A stretch of 64,000 nt of DNA, from positions 186,001 through 250,000 of the forward strand of contig NW_026252104.1 in the NCBI RefSeq assembly GCF_025399195.1, read 5' to 3'. Under the pieces are notes generated by a model. The model was not told the DNA's origin. It saw only the letters and a program-made list of their open reading frames with translations, and made no database searches. The translations under genes were made by a program, and so were the position numbers. How positions within the stretch are numbered: the first letter of the stretch is position 1; every line of letters begins with the position of its first letter. This document shows positions 11,611-22,639 of the stretch, piece by piece. The DNA comes from Umbelopsis ramanniana AG (taxonomy: Eukaryota; Mucoromycota; Umbelopsidomycetes; Umbelopsidales; Umbelopsidaceae).

Positions 11611-12232
11611 TGCGGAGAAAGTGTGCAAAGGAGAGAAAGAGAACTGAAATGGCCGCAAGTGTGGAGATCCAGAAGCGAGGTGACTGCTGTCGTTAGGGCA
11701 CTGGTGGGTTTTGGAGCCAAGGTGCAATGTAAGGCACGTGAAATTGCCACGAAGGGGAACACCGTAGAAACTTGGTGTGCGCCTCCTGCGAGGCGCTCAT
11801 TGTTACCCTTATTTGCTTGAAGCGCTGGGCGCACAGACGATCACCGTCGGGGAGTCGACACTTTTTTTCTACCTTTCATTGGCACAGCTATCATAATCCA
11901 TTCTTCCTGTCGATAAATATAGAAGTATTGCCTCTCATCCGCATAGTGAAACTAACAGGTTTTCTCGAACATACGTGTATGTTGGATCAGGCAACTCAAA
12001 GATCCCGATCCATCGATTGCGCTGCATGAGTAACTACCGAAGGGACACGGTAAAGACATGAAGAGAAAAAAAATTACAAGACAAGGCATCCTCTGCTTAT
12101 ACGGTCAGAAGACCTTGACGCGAAAAAATAACGCGAACTATTATTTCTTAACACGAACATCTTTGCAGAGCCTGTTCCTTTCTTCACCCACTTTTCACTA
12201 TTCTCACCAAAGTCAACTGTAAACGTCTCACC
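11611..12232. other. Divergent intergenic region, SCP2 / CCCH gene
   Basis: 622 bp between divergent start codons. Contains 'CACCATG' context at 12230 for the CCCH gene. No certain regulatory motif seen. Confidence 0.4.
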
Positions 12233-13105
12233 ATGCCCATGTTCCCACCTAATGCTGATCCGGCGTATCGAAGACACTTTACCGAAAATATTAAACAACA
12301 CTTACCTCTCCCTATGATCGGAAACGAATTTGTCAAGGTGTACACACGTTGTCGTTACTGGCCACGTTGTTCCAACCGAAAATGCAAATTCGTTCATCCA
12401 GTTTACGATTGCAAGTTTGACAAAGATTGCCCATATGACACTCTTTGCGCGTTTCGCCACACTTCTGATCCCGTTCCCGATAATTTGACTGGCTATTACA
12501 GAGGACGTCGAAAGACTAAGGCGGCAGCCTTCAGTCCAAACAGCAAAAATCCGCAATCCAATGACGAGTGCATAAATGAACACACTAAACCAGAGCCTGA
12601 ATCTTGGCCTGAGCCTGAACAAGAGACGAAGCCTGAACCCGAGATCATGGGTTCTGGCGCCAATCTTGAAGTTGACCCCTTAACTCCAAAGCCCAGGACC
12701 AAATTCAACCCGCGCTTGCTTTCTCCCAAGATAGCGAAGAGAGCTCAGCCAAGGAATACTGAATCCAGCACGGAAGCCAGCTCGTTTATCACTACGTCAA
12801 CGGCAAAAAATACTGAGTCTGTCAGCTTGGCATTAATGTTTCAAGACCACGAACTACCAGGCTGGCCAATCGAACGCAACAATTATGCATCCTCATTTCC
12901 AAACTCCATGTTCCTCTCTAATTTCTTGGCACAAAAGCAAACACCTGCATCAAGCTCTTTAAATTTTCAAGATTGCGGTACATTGATGTCTTGGACAACC
13001 TTGCAAGAAAATATGACCTTGGGACCAAATCTGACGGTAGCCTCCATGAAGAAGATATGGCAAGACATTCCAAACAGCTACTCACGACGTGAATTAGCTC
13101 GTTGA
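12233..13105 (+). CDS. CCCH zinc-finger protein with two Nab2-type fingers
   Basis: Intronless, 290 aa. Residues about 36-75 hold two tandem fingers of the Nab2/ZC3H14 spacing. The first is CRYWPRCSNRKCKFVH (C-x5-C-x4-C-x3-H) and the second is CKFDKDCPYDTLCAFRH (C-x5-C-x5-C-x3-H). This type binds polyadenosine RNA in the known families. After the fingers comes a Pro-Glu repeat (PEPESWPEPEQETKPEPE), then Ser/Thr-rich disordered sequence to the end. There is no Nab2 N-terminal PWI-like domain, and two fingers are fewer than in Nab2, so it is not a plain orthologue. An RNA-binding role is inferred. The good Kozak context (CACCATGC) supports the start. Confidence 0.75.
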   Translation: MPMFPPNADPAYRRHFTENIKQHLPLPMIGNEFVKVYTRCRYWPRCSNRKCKFVHPVYDCKFDKDCPYDTLCAFRHTSDPVPDNLTGYYRGRRKTKAAAFSPNSKNPQSNDECINEHTKPEPESWPEPEQETKPEPEIMGSGANLEVDPLTPKPRTKFNPRLLSPKIAKRAQPRNTESSTEASSFITTSTAKNTESVSLALMFQDHELPGWPIERNNYASSFPNSMFLSNFLAQKQTPASSSLNFQDCGTLMSWTTLQENMTLGPNLTVASMKKIWQDIPNSYSRRELAR

Positions 13106-13610
13106 ATTTAACAGCCAACGGAAAGAAAAGGAAGTGTGAAAAAAAAGGGTCTACCCCAAAAAGTAATCACCGTAAAATATGAAACTGTACGTACGATAAT
13201 ATGTTCTTTTTTTTTGGTCCAAAGTATTCTCTACTCTCGCCTGATACATTCGGGTCTTCCTCTGATTGCCCCACTTTGACTGGGACAGGCAGCCATGCTT
13301 GTGAACAGTACAGTAGGCAAAGGAGTACAAATGGAATCAAATAATAATAAAAATTAATGGGAAAAATTCATATACACAATAGACGGGTCTGCGTTTTTGG
13401 TTGTCTAGATTTTTTTTATTTGGTTTACATGGTACATTCAAGACGATATAGAAAAAACATCTATCACAAATATTTGCAATGGTTGCATTGGGATGTCAAC
13501 ACTTAGTTCCCTCTGCTTCTAATACATAGATCAGAAGATATATTAGCTCGATAATTCCTAAATTACACAGCTTTCCTTGTTTTCTCTCTCCTTTTTTTTT
13601 TCTTGGTTTT
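13106..13610. other. Convergent 3' region
   Basis: 505 bp between the 3' ends of the CCCH gene (+) and acyl-CoA oxidase (-). AT-rich with T-runs on both strands, as expected of two 3' UTRs. No gene seen. Confidence 0.4.
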
Positions 13611-15989
13611 TTACAACTTGGCTTGCATGCCTTCGCCCTTCCATCGGCCTTCAGCCTTGCCAGCATGGACAAGAGGCTTGATGCACTCCTCGTAGGAGTC
13701 AGTGACCAACTTGTGATTCAAGGGTTCCTGTTCAGCCATCTCGGTCATGCTCTCGTAGACCTTTCCGTCGTATCGGCCCAAAGCAGAGTGGAGGTAGTAG
13801 TCGGGAAGAGCAAAGGCATCAACCAATGCAACAGCATCGGGGCGGACCTTGGAAAGAAGGTCAAGAGTCAAATCCTTTACCATACCAGCCTGATCGGGGC
13901 TAAGGTATTGGGAGACGAGGAAGTCAGCCAACTCTTGTTCAAGAGTGTGAGAACCGAAGAGCAAAGCCATGTTTCTAAGAGCTTGCATAGTGCTGGAGGA
14001 AAGATCGCTGCGGGCAGCTTGGAGTCCAGAAATGAAGTTGGACAAAAGCACAAGTTGAGTGTGTGCCTTGGAGACACGAGCGATTTCCACAGTCATAGAG
14101 TTCCAGCTCTTGCCTTGGTTATCAAGTTGGTGGACAAGCTTCTGGGTCATAGAAGCGGCACGGAAACGGAAAGCGTTAAGGAGAACTTCAGGGTTCATGA
14201 AGTCAGCAGCTTCGACAGCAGGGCACTTGGAGTTGGGGTTTTGAAGGTATTCGTACAAGTAGCCGGATGTGAAGTTCATATCGCTCTCCTTTGTCTTGTT
14301 AGCAGCAACGCTTCGGAATTGCTTACCAAGGTAACGAGCGGTTTGCTGAGTCAAGACGTAGTTGTCACCTTCCCAGGTAACGTTAGGCAAGTAATCTTGA
14401 TAGAAGGAGCCAAGGCCAGAGAACATGGAGTAACCGTGACCACCGCAAGCACGACGACAGTCCTCAATGCCCTGAACGGCCATAGTGGTACACAAACTCT
14501 TGAGACCGGAAGAGCTGGCATGAAGATCAGCAAGAAGGGTGAAGTTGCCAGCATTCATGTTGGCCTGGTTCTCATTGTAAAGTCTGAGCATTTCACGGCC
14601 AGTGAAGAAACAAGCGTAAGCTTGAGCAATGATGGGAAGCATACGATATTGTTGCATGGTATAATCCAAAACGGCAGTTTCGACAACCTTGTTTTCCCAC
14701 TTACGGGGGTTAGCAGCATCAACGAACTGGTTGCGAACAGCAGAGTAACGGATAGCAATGGTAGCAGCCTTGGCCAAAGCAAATCGGACACCTGAACGAA
14801 AGCGAAATCAATGCATGCTCGTACAGCCACCCTACAAAAGCATGATTTAAACTTACCCATAACAATGTTAGCGCGAACAAAGACCATAGTACCATAGGAC
14901 AACTTGGCATTTGGGGGTCGGACATATTCACCAGTGCCTTGCTTAACTTGCGCATAACGGGCAAGGAAAGAGATGTGAGGAATGCGGTAGTGGTCGAACA
15001 TGATGAAACCGTTATCGACAGTGTTGAAACCGAACTTGGGACCAATATCACCAACAGTGATTCCCTTCAAAGGACGATGATCTTCCAAACTACGGATTTG
15101 GACACAGAAAGGATGGGGTCCGAAATCCTTTCCGTTAAGAATAAGACGAGCCATGACGATGGCATGGTTGGCAGCCTTGCCGAGACCACCAATCCACCAC
15201 TTACTGGAGGTCAAGGTAGGGGAGTGAATTTCGAACTCGTTTGTCTCATTAATATATGTAGCAGTAGTTTCCAAGCCTTGGACGTTGGAACCGTGTCCAA
15301 GCTGCAATTTCGTCAGTCAGCTGAGTGAAGTGATACCGAAAGTTTCAACCATAAAACCAAATCTTCAGACATACCTCAGTCTGGGCATAACAACCAATAA
15401 TCTGATGCTTCAAGGCAGGCTCGAGGAAGAGCTTCTTTTGCTCGTCAGTGGTTTGGTTCTTCAAAGTAGGCAAGAACATACCAGAGTGCAAAGAGAACTA
15501 TTGATACAGAGTGAATGAGCATCCGGGTATTATTCCGAAACATACCATCTGGATTTGGATGTGTAACTTACAGGAGAGCTTTGATCATAAAGGAAGTTGG
15601 CAATTTGGGAGTCAACATCGGTCCACTTCTTCTCTCTAATAACGAAGGCAGTATTAGTATTTCATGCACAGCGTAATGCAAAGCAACCAGGACCGGCATT
15701 CTTACCGAGCGAGTTCGACCATGCGCTTGTCCTTCTTGAATGCATCAGCAACTCTCTCGTTACGGCCTTGGTAGTATCGATTGGACTTATCGAAAGCGGG
15801 TTCGTTTTCTATGACTTCCAAAACTCGGCTGAAGCGGTCTAGCCACTCCTCACCATACATGAACTTTGTGAGCTCTTGGGTGTTGAAGGTAGCCTTTGCA
15901 CGCTCGGCGGCCAAGACAATATCACCAGCAGGTCCCTTGGGGTCCAACTTCGGGAACTTTGTGGGGACGTTGTTATTAAATGTAGCCAT
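13611..15989 (-). CDS. Acyl-CoA oxidase, peroxisomal
   Basis: FAD enzyme of the first step of peroxisomal beta-oxidation: acyl-CoA to trans-2-enoyl-CoA, with H2O2 made from O2. It starts at 15989 ([19 protein letters not shown]) and runs about 670 aa over several exons, the usual length. [17 protein letters not shown]-type sequence ([16 protein letters not shown]) is the acyl-CoA dehydrogenase-fold signature; [19 protein letters not shown] follows. [20 protein letters not shown] and [19 protein letters not shown] carry the FAD-binding region and the Glu that acts as base in the family. The C-terminus is GEGMQAKL-stop, a PTS1. Codon choice avoids TTA/CTA/TCA so strongly that a 390-codon antisense frame stays open, which suggests high expression. 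Confidence 0.95.
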
Positions 15990-16407
15990 GTGTGATTAGC
16001 TTCAAGGTTAGAAAAGGTGGGGATTCCGGGGCAATGGTTGTGGACCTTTAAATAAGGAATTTTGTATCAACTGGTTAGTAAGGCGAATTGTCAAGACCTC
16101 GTGACTGCTGGGGATATTAGGGGACATTTAGAATGGAACACCGCCTTTTGTGATAGTACACTGCGCGTTAACGCAGAGATGGTCTAATATATGGTATTGT
16201 CTTCAATAGATCTACGTCTTCATCCAACTTTTCAAGTTTCTTATATGAAGGATTTATAGAAAAATGATTTTATTATAGTGAGTATTGGAGAATGTGACAA
16301 TGACTGAGACCCAATTCATTTTCAATTGTTTCTTTCTCAGCAGCTTTCAAAGAATCCACGTACGATTATACTTCAGAACTCCGCTGAAATCGTTTCCCAA
16401 GGTACCT
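15990..16407. promoter_or_regulatory. Promoter region of acyl-CoA oxidase
   Basis: 418 bp between acyl-CoA oxidase and the 3' end of SF3A1, both on the minus strand, so it should hold the oxidase promoter. A 10-bp palindrome GCGTTAACGC lies near 16166. No recognised oleate-type or FarA-type element was found by eye. Confidence 0.35.
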
Positions 16408-19078
16408 TTATTTTTTACCCTTGTCTTTAAGCCCGAGAACGATGGTACTGCCTTGTTGGAAATTGTAGAATGCAAGACTCTTGGAATTGTTCATGACAGT
16501 TCCTACGCCGCCAACGGAAAGCTTCTGTTTACCATATGGCATGCCCACTTTATCAGCGATGCGGTTTTTCAATGTAGAAACCAAAGTGGTGAGTGGCAGG
16601 TCATCGATGGTTATAGTTTCCCCAGTAAGCTTGTATTCTGGGAGAGTTGGTGTTTGAACAGTGAGAGCAATAGGATCCTGTGAAAAATAAAGTCAGCTCG
16701 GATCACTGTTTTACACAAAACCAAGTGTTCATTCTAATATGAAAAAAAAAAATACATACCGGATGTTGTGCTAGCCATTCGTCTTCAGCCAATGGAACAC
16801 CATCATTTCTCGGTTTCTTAGCTCCAGGAGCTTCTGCACTTTCCTCGTCTGCTTTGCGGGTAGCTCCTACTTCATAGCCGCTCCCAGGTTGAGGTGGTGG
16901 AATAGGGCTCATAGCAGCAGGTGGCATGCCATAGCCAGGAATTTGATTAGCGAACAGCCGAGAATTGGGCACGGCTTGTGGTGGTAATGGCGGATATTGG
17001 CTGTAAGCTTGAGGTGGCATTGCAGAAGATTGGAAGTTGCTCGTGGGTGGTTGCGGTTCTCTGGAAATGGATGCACCAGCCATACCAGAAGGAGGCATCT
17101 GCTGTTGTGGCACTTCTGACTTCGCAGTTGCCTGCGGACCTATAGAACTTGCGCTGTCACTGCATATGGAGAAAAAAATTAGTAACTGTACGTCACGTAA
17201 ATGTTTAAATTCCTGTGTACACCTACCCAGTAAGACCCTTTGCGCGATGAATGGCTGCAATTTGTTCCTCAATAGTAGCGCCTTGAGCTGCTCTCTGTGA
17301 TGCAAGGTTGATAGAAGCAGTATGGCCATCCCAGACAACCTTCTCCTTCTCTCTGGCTTCTTCATTTCCAACCTTCTTTCCGATTTCAGTTTCTTCAGAA
17401 CCAAAAATATCGGAACGATAGCCAGAAAAGTTCTTCAAGATTTTAGCAACGTCAGTTCCTTCTTGCAACAAATTACTGTCTCGAAGTTTGGCTTCTGCAG
17501 CTTGCTTCTGTTCCTTCCATTTGCTATCCAAAAGTTCGATACGCATATGCTCATCCATTTCTGACATTGGAATGGCTTGTCCACATCTGGGACATATTCC
17601 TGTCTGCTCATTGACTTGTCGTGTGGTCGATCCCACTTTGGGTCTGTAATCTGTACGGATCTTAATCGGGCCAGTGGTATCTGAGATTCTGATGTCCTGT
17701 ACAGCTGCTTGCTGAGGCATTTCTTCATCATCATCATCATCTTGCATATCGACTTCTTCAATCTAAAATGCAACATTTTGTGAATAAACTTTCTTAGTTG
17801 CATATGTCCTACACCCAATAATTACCTCCATTTCGTCATTAGCTTCCTGTGTTTGCTCCAATTGTTGATTTGTTTCCGCTATGGCAGCAAGCCTCTTCTG
17901 CTCTAATGACATGTTTTCTAATTCTGATAAGCTCATCGGTGGGGGAAGGTTCAATTTTTCGTCGTCTTGCGTAAATTCTACAGTTTCAACAATGACAAAG
18001 TCATGCCAATCAATGGCAGCATAGGCAGCTGATAAAAACAAAATGATGTGAACAACCGTGTCGTTTTGGCGTCATATTAGGTCCAACTTACCTCTCTCCT
18101 TTTCATCTGCATCTTGTTGTTTCTTCTTCTCAGCTTCAACCCAAGCAATCCACTCTACTCTAGCCTTGACTCGCTCAAGTACATCATATTTGCTATCGAC
18201 GTTCTTCTTCAATCGCTCCTTTATGTCTTTGGGTGGTACAAGCAGTTGAGTATACTGCGTGACAAGGCTCGTGAAGTAATTGAACAAGCTGTGAGATGGT
18301 CGTAAAAAGTCGAATTGATAATTTCTGGATTCTCTCTGAGCGAGCTGACTCATAAATCGTGAACCATTGCGCGCAACGAACTGTGCAGTGTGCTTGATGA
18401 TGTCTCTATTATCAGGGGTAGGGTTTAGTACGTTGATAGATTAACAAGGCCATTTCAAGAAGCACTTACAAGTCTTGAGCAGACATAGTTGGCATGTCGG
18501 AAGAAAACTCAAACTTCGATGGCTCTTTGGGTGCCTCTTGAGCCTCGTCCTCCTCTGGCTTCACCTCTTCATCGTGCTTGACACCAGCTTTGGTTGCTAC
18601 ATCAATAATAGTCAGCATCGATACTAAACGTACATAATGAATCAAAGTACAAAACATACTCTTTCCTTCCTTAGTTTGCGTTATTCGTAACTGGTAGTAA
18701 GCATGGTAAGGATCGTTGGGATTCAAAAAGCAAAACCGAGGGTTGTGTCGTTCATTTTCTCGAATTCGATCTTCAAGGGTTGGGCCTTTTCGTGCTACGA
18801 AATCAGCTGTTTTATCAACAATTTCTGTTTAAAAGAGAATTCGTCAAGGTAAAAGTGAGGAAATTCAAAAGAGCAAGAGCCCTGTACGATCGAGTCATAA
18901 CGTGTAAAACAGCAAAGCAAGATTTTAAAAGGATACTGCGCACTTCAGGTGGTGGATAGATGATTCCTTTGATTGATTCCTCTTGTTCGACATCTGGAGC
19001 TCCATTTTGATCGACATCCATCCCGTCAATATCATTATTGAGACTATTTGACGGATCAGCTACAAGTGTTGCAACCAT
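16408..19078 (-). CDS. Splicing factor 3A subunit 1 (SF3A1 / Prp21)
   Basis: U2 snRNP component needed for branch-site recognition in the nucleus. The start is at 19078 (MVATLVADPSNSLNN). Two SURP modules are visible: VDKTADFVARKGPTLEDRIR...FLNPNDPYHAYYQLRI, and IIKHTAQFVARNGSRFMSQL...FDFLRPSHSLFNYFTSLV. After a charged linker, the SF3A1-specific region includes IKIRTDYRPKVGS, CPRCGQAIPMSEMDEHMRIE and EEQIAAIHRAKGL. A Pro-rich stretch follows. The last exon is a ubiquitin-like domain (GETITIDDLPLTTLVSTLKN, GMPYGKQKLSVGGVG) ending VLGLKDKGKK at 16408. About 720 aa. Domain order and termini match the family exactly. Confidence 0.95.
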
Positions 19079-19629
19079 GATGACAGTGTGTGCCCAAAAA
19101 GTGCAAGATCGTTCCAAGTTTTTGAAGCTTTGCTTGCAACGACCAATATCTCAAAATCCCCGTGACTGTTATAACGAGGAATCACGTGATTTGACCCACT
19201 TCGAATGTCATTTTTGGTATCCAAGCGTTGTTGCATAGATGGTTTTGAGTCATATGAGTTGCCATAACTCATAGATGAATTAAAAAATTGTAAAAATAAA
19301 AGTTAATTCTACTAACGGTAGATCGTGAGAGTGTGACCGTAAGTGCATCATCACACTCGCACTTGTCGGAATGCTAAGTGACACACCAAGAAATATAGCA
19401 CAAAAGAAACCGGCCATTGATCGCGATTTATGGCTATATACGCAACCTCTTGCCATTTATTGCAATATATCTGGTGGAAATAGATATTTTTCTGTATAAA
19501 AAAACTGTAGAAGAAGGTCAACGACCATCGCTATCATGTTCGCCGCACCTGGCTCATCCACCCACAGCGACGGTCATTGTAATTTGAGCACTACTACAGA
19601 CTTTTGCTTTCATTATGAACAGCAGCTAG

Positions 19630-19824
19630 ATGTTTTTTGAGAACACACACGCTACCCGGGATGGTATTGTCGGAGCAGATGAATTTGCTGACTTGAGTCA
19701 AAAAGATGGAGAGGTACAAATCGGAACAGGTAATAAATTTCTCATAAAAACCTCGTGTCTACGACGATTCTCGACAACCACCATTCCAGCCTATCCAGGT
19801 TTACCTCCATTCGCCACACAATAA
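19630..19824 (+). other. Upstream ORF overlapping the SLP2 start (TAATG)
   Basis: A 64-codon frame opens with ATG at 19630, and its TAA shares a base with the next gene's ATG (TAATG at 19822-19826). It is either a regulatory uORF allowing re-initiation or it is partly removed by a 5'-UTR intron: GTAATA donor near 19731 and CAG acceptor near 19798 are possible. The peptide resembles nothing known. Confidence 0.35.
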
Positions 19825-21491
19825 TGTCAAGCAGAGCATTGTCACTGACGCGATTCAGACCTACTCTCTCTACGCCTTCCATCCAACGGTCGGTTAACTT
19901 GTCGTTTAGACATAACAGAGCGGTAAGCTTAGGAATCAATAACTCTATATGATCGACATTGATCTCACGAACTATGTAGATTCTTTTAGGAACAACAAAG
20001 CGATTCGCTTCCTACGGAAACTATGGCTATGGCAATGAATATGATTCTTTTGGAAACAGCGGAGTGTCTGGAGGATGGGGTACTAGTCGTAGAAGTCTTC
20101 CACGTAACACGGTATGTTAGGACAAGAAGGCGTTCATGCCAAACAATTTGAACTAATTGGTCTTCATTGTCAATTGAATAGATAATCAAATTTGTTCCCC
20201 AACAAGAAGCCTGGATCATTGAGCGTATGGGAAAATTCCATCGTCTACTCGAGCCTGGTCTTAACTTCCTCGTGCCACTCATCGATCGTATCAAATATGT
20301 CAAGAGCATGAAGGAAACTGCAGTTGAAGTGCCAAGTCAAAGTGCCATTACCCAAGGTAAACATTGTCCTTTTATCAGTATCGAAATTCATATTGTTTAA
20401 CGTCAATGTGTATCAGACAATGTCACTCTCGAGTTGGATGGTGTTTTGTACTTCAGAGTCATCGATCCTTTCAAGGTTTGTGTAAAGCGCAGCAGTATAT
20501 GGCCAACAAGTAAAATTGTTATTAATGAACAATATAATGGTTTCACTAGGCGTGTTATGGGGTTGAGGATGCCGAGTTTGCTGTCACGCAGTTAGCACAG
20601 ACTACCATGCGTGCTGAAATTGGACAAATGACCCTTGATCGTACTTTAGCCGAAAGAGCCCACTTGAACGCCAACATTGTTGATGCAATTAATGGTGCCG
20701 CCGAAGACTGGGGTATTCGATGCCTTCGATATGAAATTCGTAAGTTTAAAATTTAGGCTATGGTTCACGGTTAACTCCCTGTATATTAACCCGTAAAACT
20801 AGGTGATATTCACCCTCCTAGCAAGGTGGTCGAATCTATGCACCAGCAAGTTTCTGCTGAGCGTACCAAGAGAGCACAAATTTTGGAGTCCGAAGGTAAA
20901 CCCTTCAAATTCAAAGCTATTTGAGTATGTGCAGCAGTAACTAACCAGTTGATATAGGTGCACGACAAGCGGCGATCAACGTAGCAGAAGGTCGTAAGCA
21001 AGCAACTATCCTTGCATCTGAGGCCGAAAAAGCAGAACAAATCAACAAAGCAGGTGGTGAGGCAGAAGCAATTCTACTCAAAGCAAAAGCAACTGCTTTA
21101 GGTATAGAAAAGGTTGCTGAAGCCATTGGAAACAATAACGGAAATGAAGCAGTATCTATGTCAGTTGCTGAAAAATACGTGGAAGCCTTTGGCAAGATGG
21201 CTAAGGAAGGTACAACTCTTATTGTTCCCGCTACTGCTAACGACGCCGGTTCTATGGTTGCTCAGGTAATTTTTTTAAGTTTTAAAACCATCATTATTCA
21301 TTCTTTAAAATACTTACCGTATGGACTCCTACCAGGCATTGTCGGTGTACAACACTATTAACAAGGCAAGAATACCCAGTCGTCAAGCCTCCAACTCATA
21401 TGTATCAGCAGCCGAAAAGATGAAGGAGGAGACCACTCGCGACTTCGTTAATGCAGCTAAAAAGAACCCTGATAATTTAGAGGATCAGTAG
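19824..21491 (+). CDS. Stomatin-like protein 2 (mitochondrial SPFH/prohibitin-family)
   Basis: SPFH-domain scaffold of the mitochondrial inner membrane, where SLP2 binds cardiolipin and stabilises prohibitin and respiratory complexes. The N-terminus ([19 protein letters not shown]) is Arg/Ser-rich and lacks acids, as in a matrix-targeting presequence. Then come [76 protein letters not shown] and [20 protein letters not shown], which match SLP2 closely. A coiled coil follows ([20 protein letters not shown]), then a C-terminal segment with [18 protein letters not shown]. About 375 aa, at least eight exons. It lies head to head with SF3A1, 745 bp apart. Confidence 0.93.
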
Positions 21492-21766
21492 TAAATATCC
21501 AAAATAAAATGGTTAATTGCGAAGCCAGCGAGTACAGATTGTAAAAAGTTCTCCGAAAATTTCCCAACTGGAATACGGTGTCGCCCCCTTTTCCAACAAG
21601 CCTTGACTGTCTTTTGTCGAAGACGTAGTTGGCATTGCATTTTGACTACTATCGTACAATACTATTAACGCTCAGAATCGACACTACTCCAAAGCACTAG
21701 ATTCAATACTTTTATTACTGTTGCTCGAATTCGATACATTGTCAGTACAGGAAGGAAAACACATAT

Positions 21767-22607
21767 ATGGATCGATTAACGCAACTGCAAGATGCAGTCG
21801 ACGCGGTACGAACAATTTCACAACCCACTGGTTGCATGCTTGCATAGTGACAACCAAATTGACTTGGTGGATCATTTAACGTCTCGATTACTCTGTACTC
21901 ATCACAAACTCTTTCACTTCAAATGCAATTAGATGGCTCGCATGTTTACCAACAGCATTTACTATGTACATGAAAAGTCTGCCATGGCTGCCCTGAGCGA
22001 TAATATACCCGTTATACACCCAAAAGGTAAGTTGAAAATAGAGGAATGGGGTATTACTTCATTATCACAAACCCCTCAATTTTGACCATGATACTTCGAA
22101 ATGCCTCCTCTAGTACAAGCTGATCCGCCAGATATCTTCCAACGTAAGTTATAGAATTCCCCAGCCGGCACGATCAAATTAGAATCTAATGCAAACTCTA
22201 TATTTTCAGAGAATATGAAGGAATTGGTTTCGGACATAGTAAAGAAGGGCCAGGAGATTGATCGGCTTATAGAAGCATTGCCAGGCATCAGTCGAACAGA
22301 AGAAGAACAGGTAAAATCAAGAAATGAATTTAGACATTTGGGAGAATATGTATACTGACTCAATATTTAGATTGAACAATTATCATTACTGGAAGAGGAA
22401 AATGCGAAAGCTAACCAAGAATATGAGAAGGCTGTTGCTGATACTGGTAAGTGATGAACCCCATCAAGTGTTGAAAATACATAAACAACCACAAATCTGA
22501 ACTGGGTATAATTGCTACCAACAGAGTCCCTTATGGCGGAAATAACGCAAGCCCTTAGACGCATAACGGATGAGCAAAGCAAACAAATTTATGAAAAAAG
22601 TAATTGA
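21767..22607 (+). CDS. Mediator subunit Med21 (Srb7)
   Basis: Middle-module subunit of Mediator, a small coiled-coil protein that dimerises with Med7. Exon 1 gives MDRLTQLQDAVDA, the typical Med21 opening. After a GTACGA-donor intron the frame continues MARMFTNSIYYVHEKSAM. Later exons give NMKELVSDIVKKGQEIDRLI, EALPGISRTEEEQ, LSLLEEENAKANQEYEKAV and a terminal coil SLMAEITQALRRITDEQ. About 140 aa over six exons, which is the family length. 'KGQEIDxLIxxLPGI' is the most conserved Med21 block. Same strand as SLP2, 275 bp downstream. Confidence 0.92.
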
Positions 22608-22639
22608 ATCTTAGAAATAAAGCGAGTTCCTGTATCATA

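Noticed and set aside
13623-14795. 390-codon plus-strand frame antisense to acyl-CoA oxidase
   Set aside because: It mirrors a certain gene. Codon bias (few TTA, CTA, TCA codons) keeps the opposite frame open; its peptide has no family pattern.
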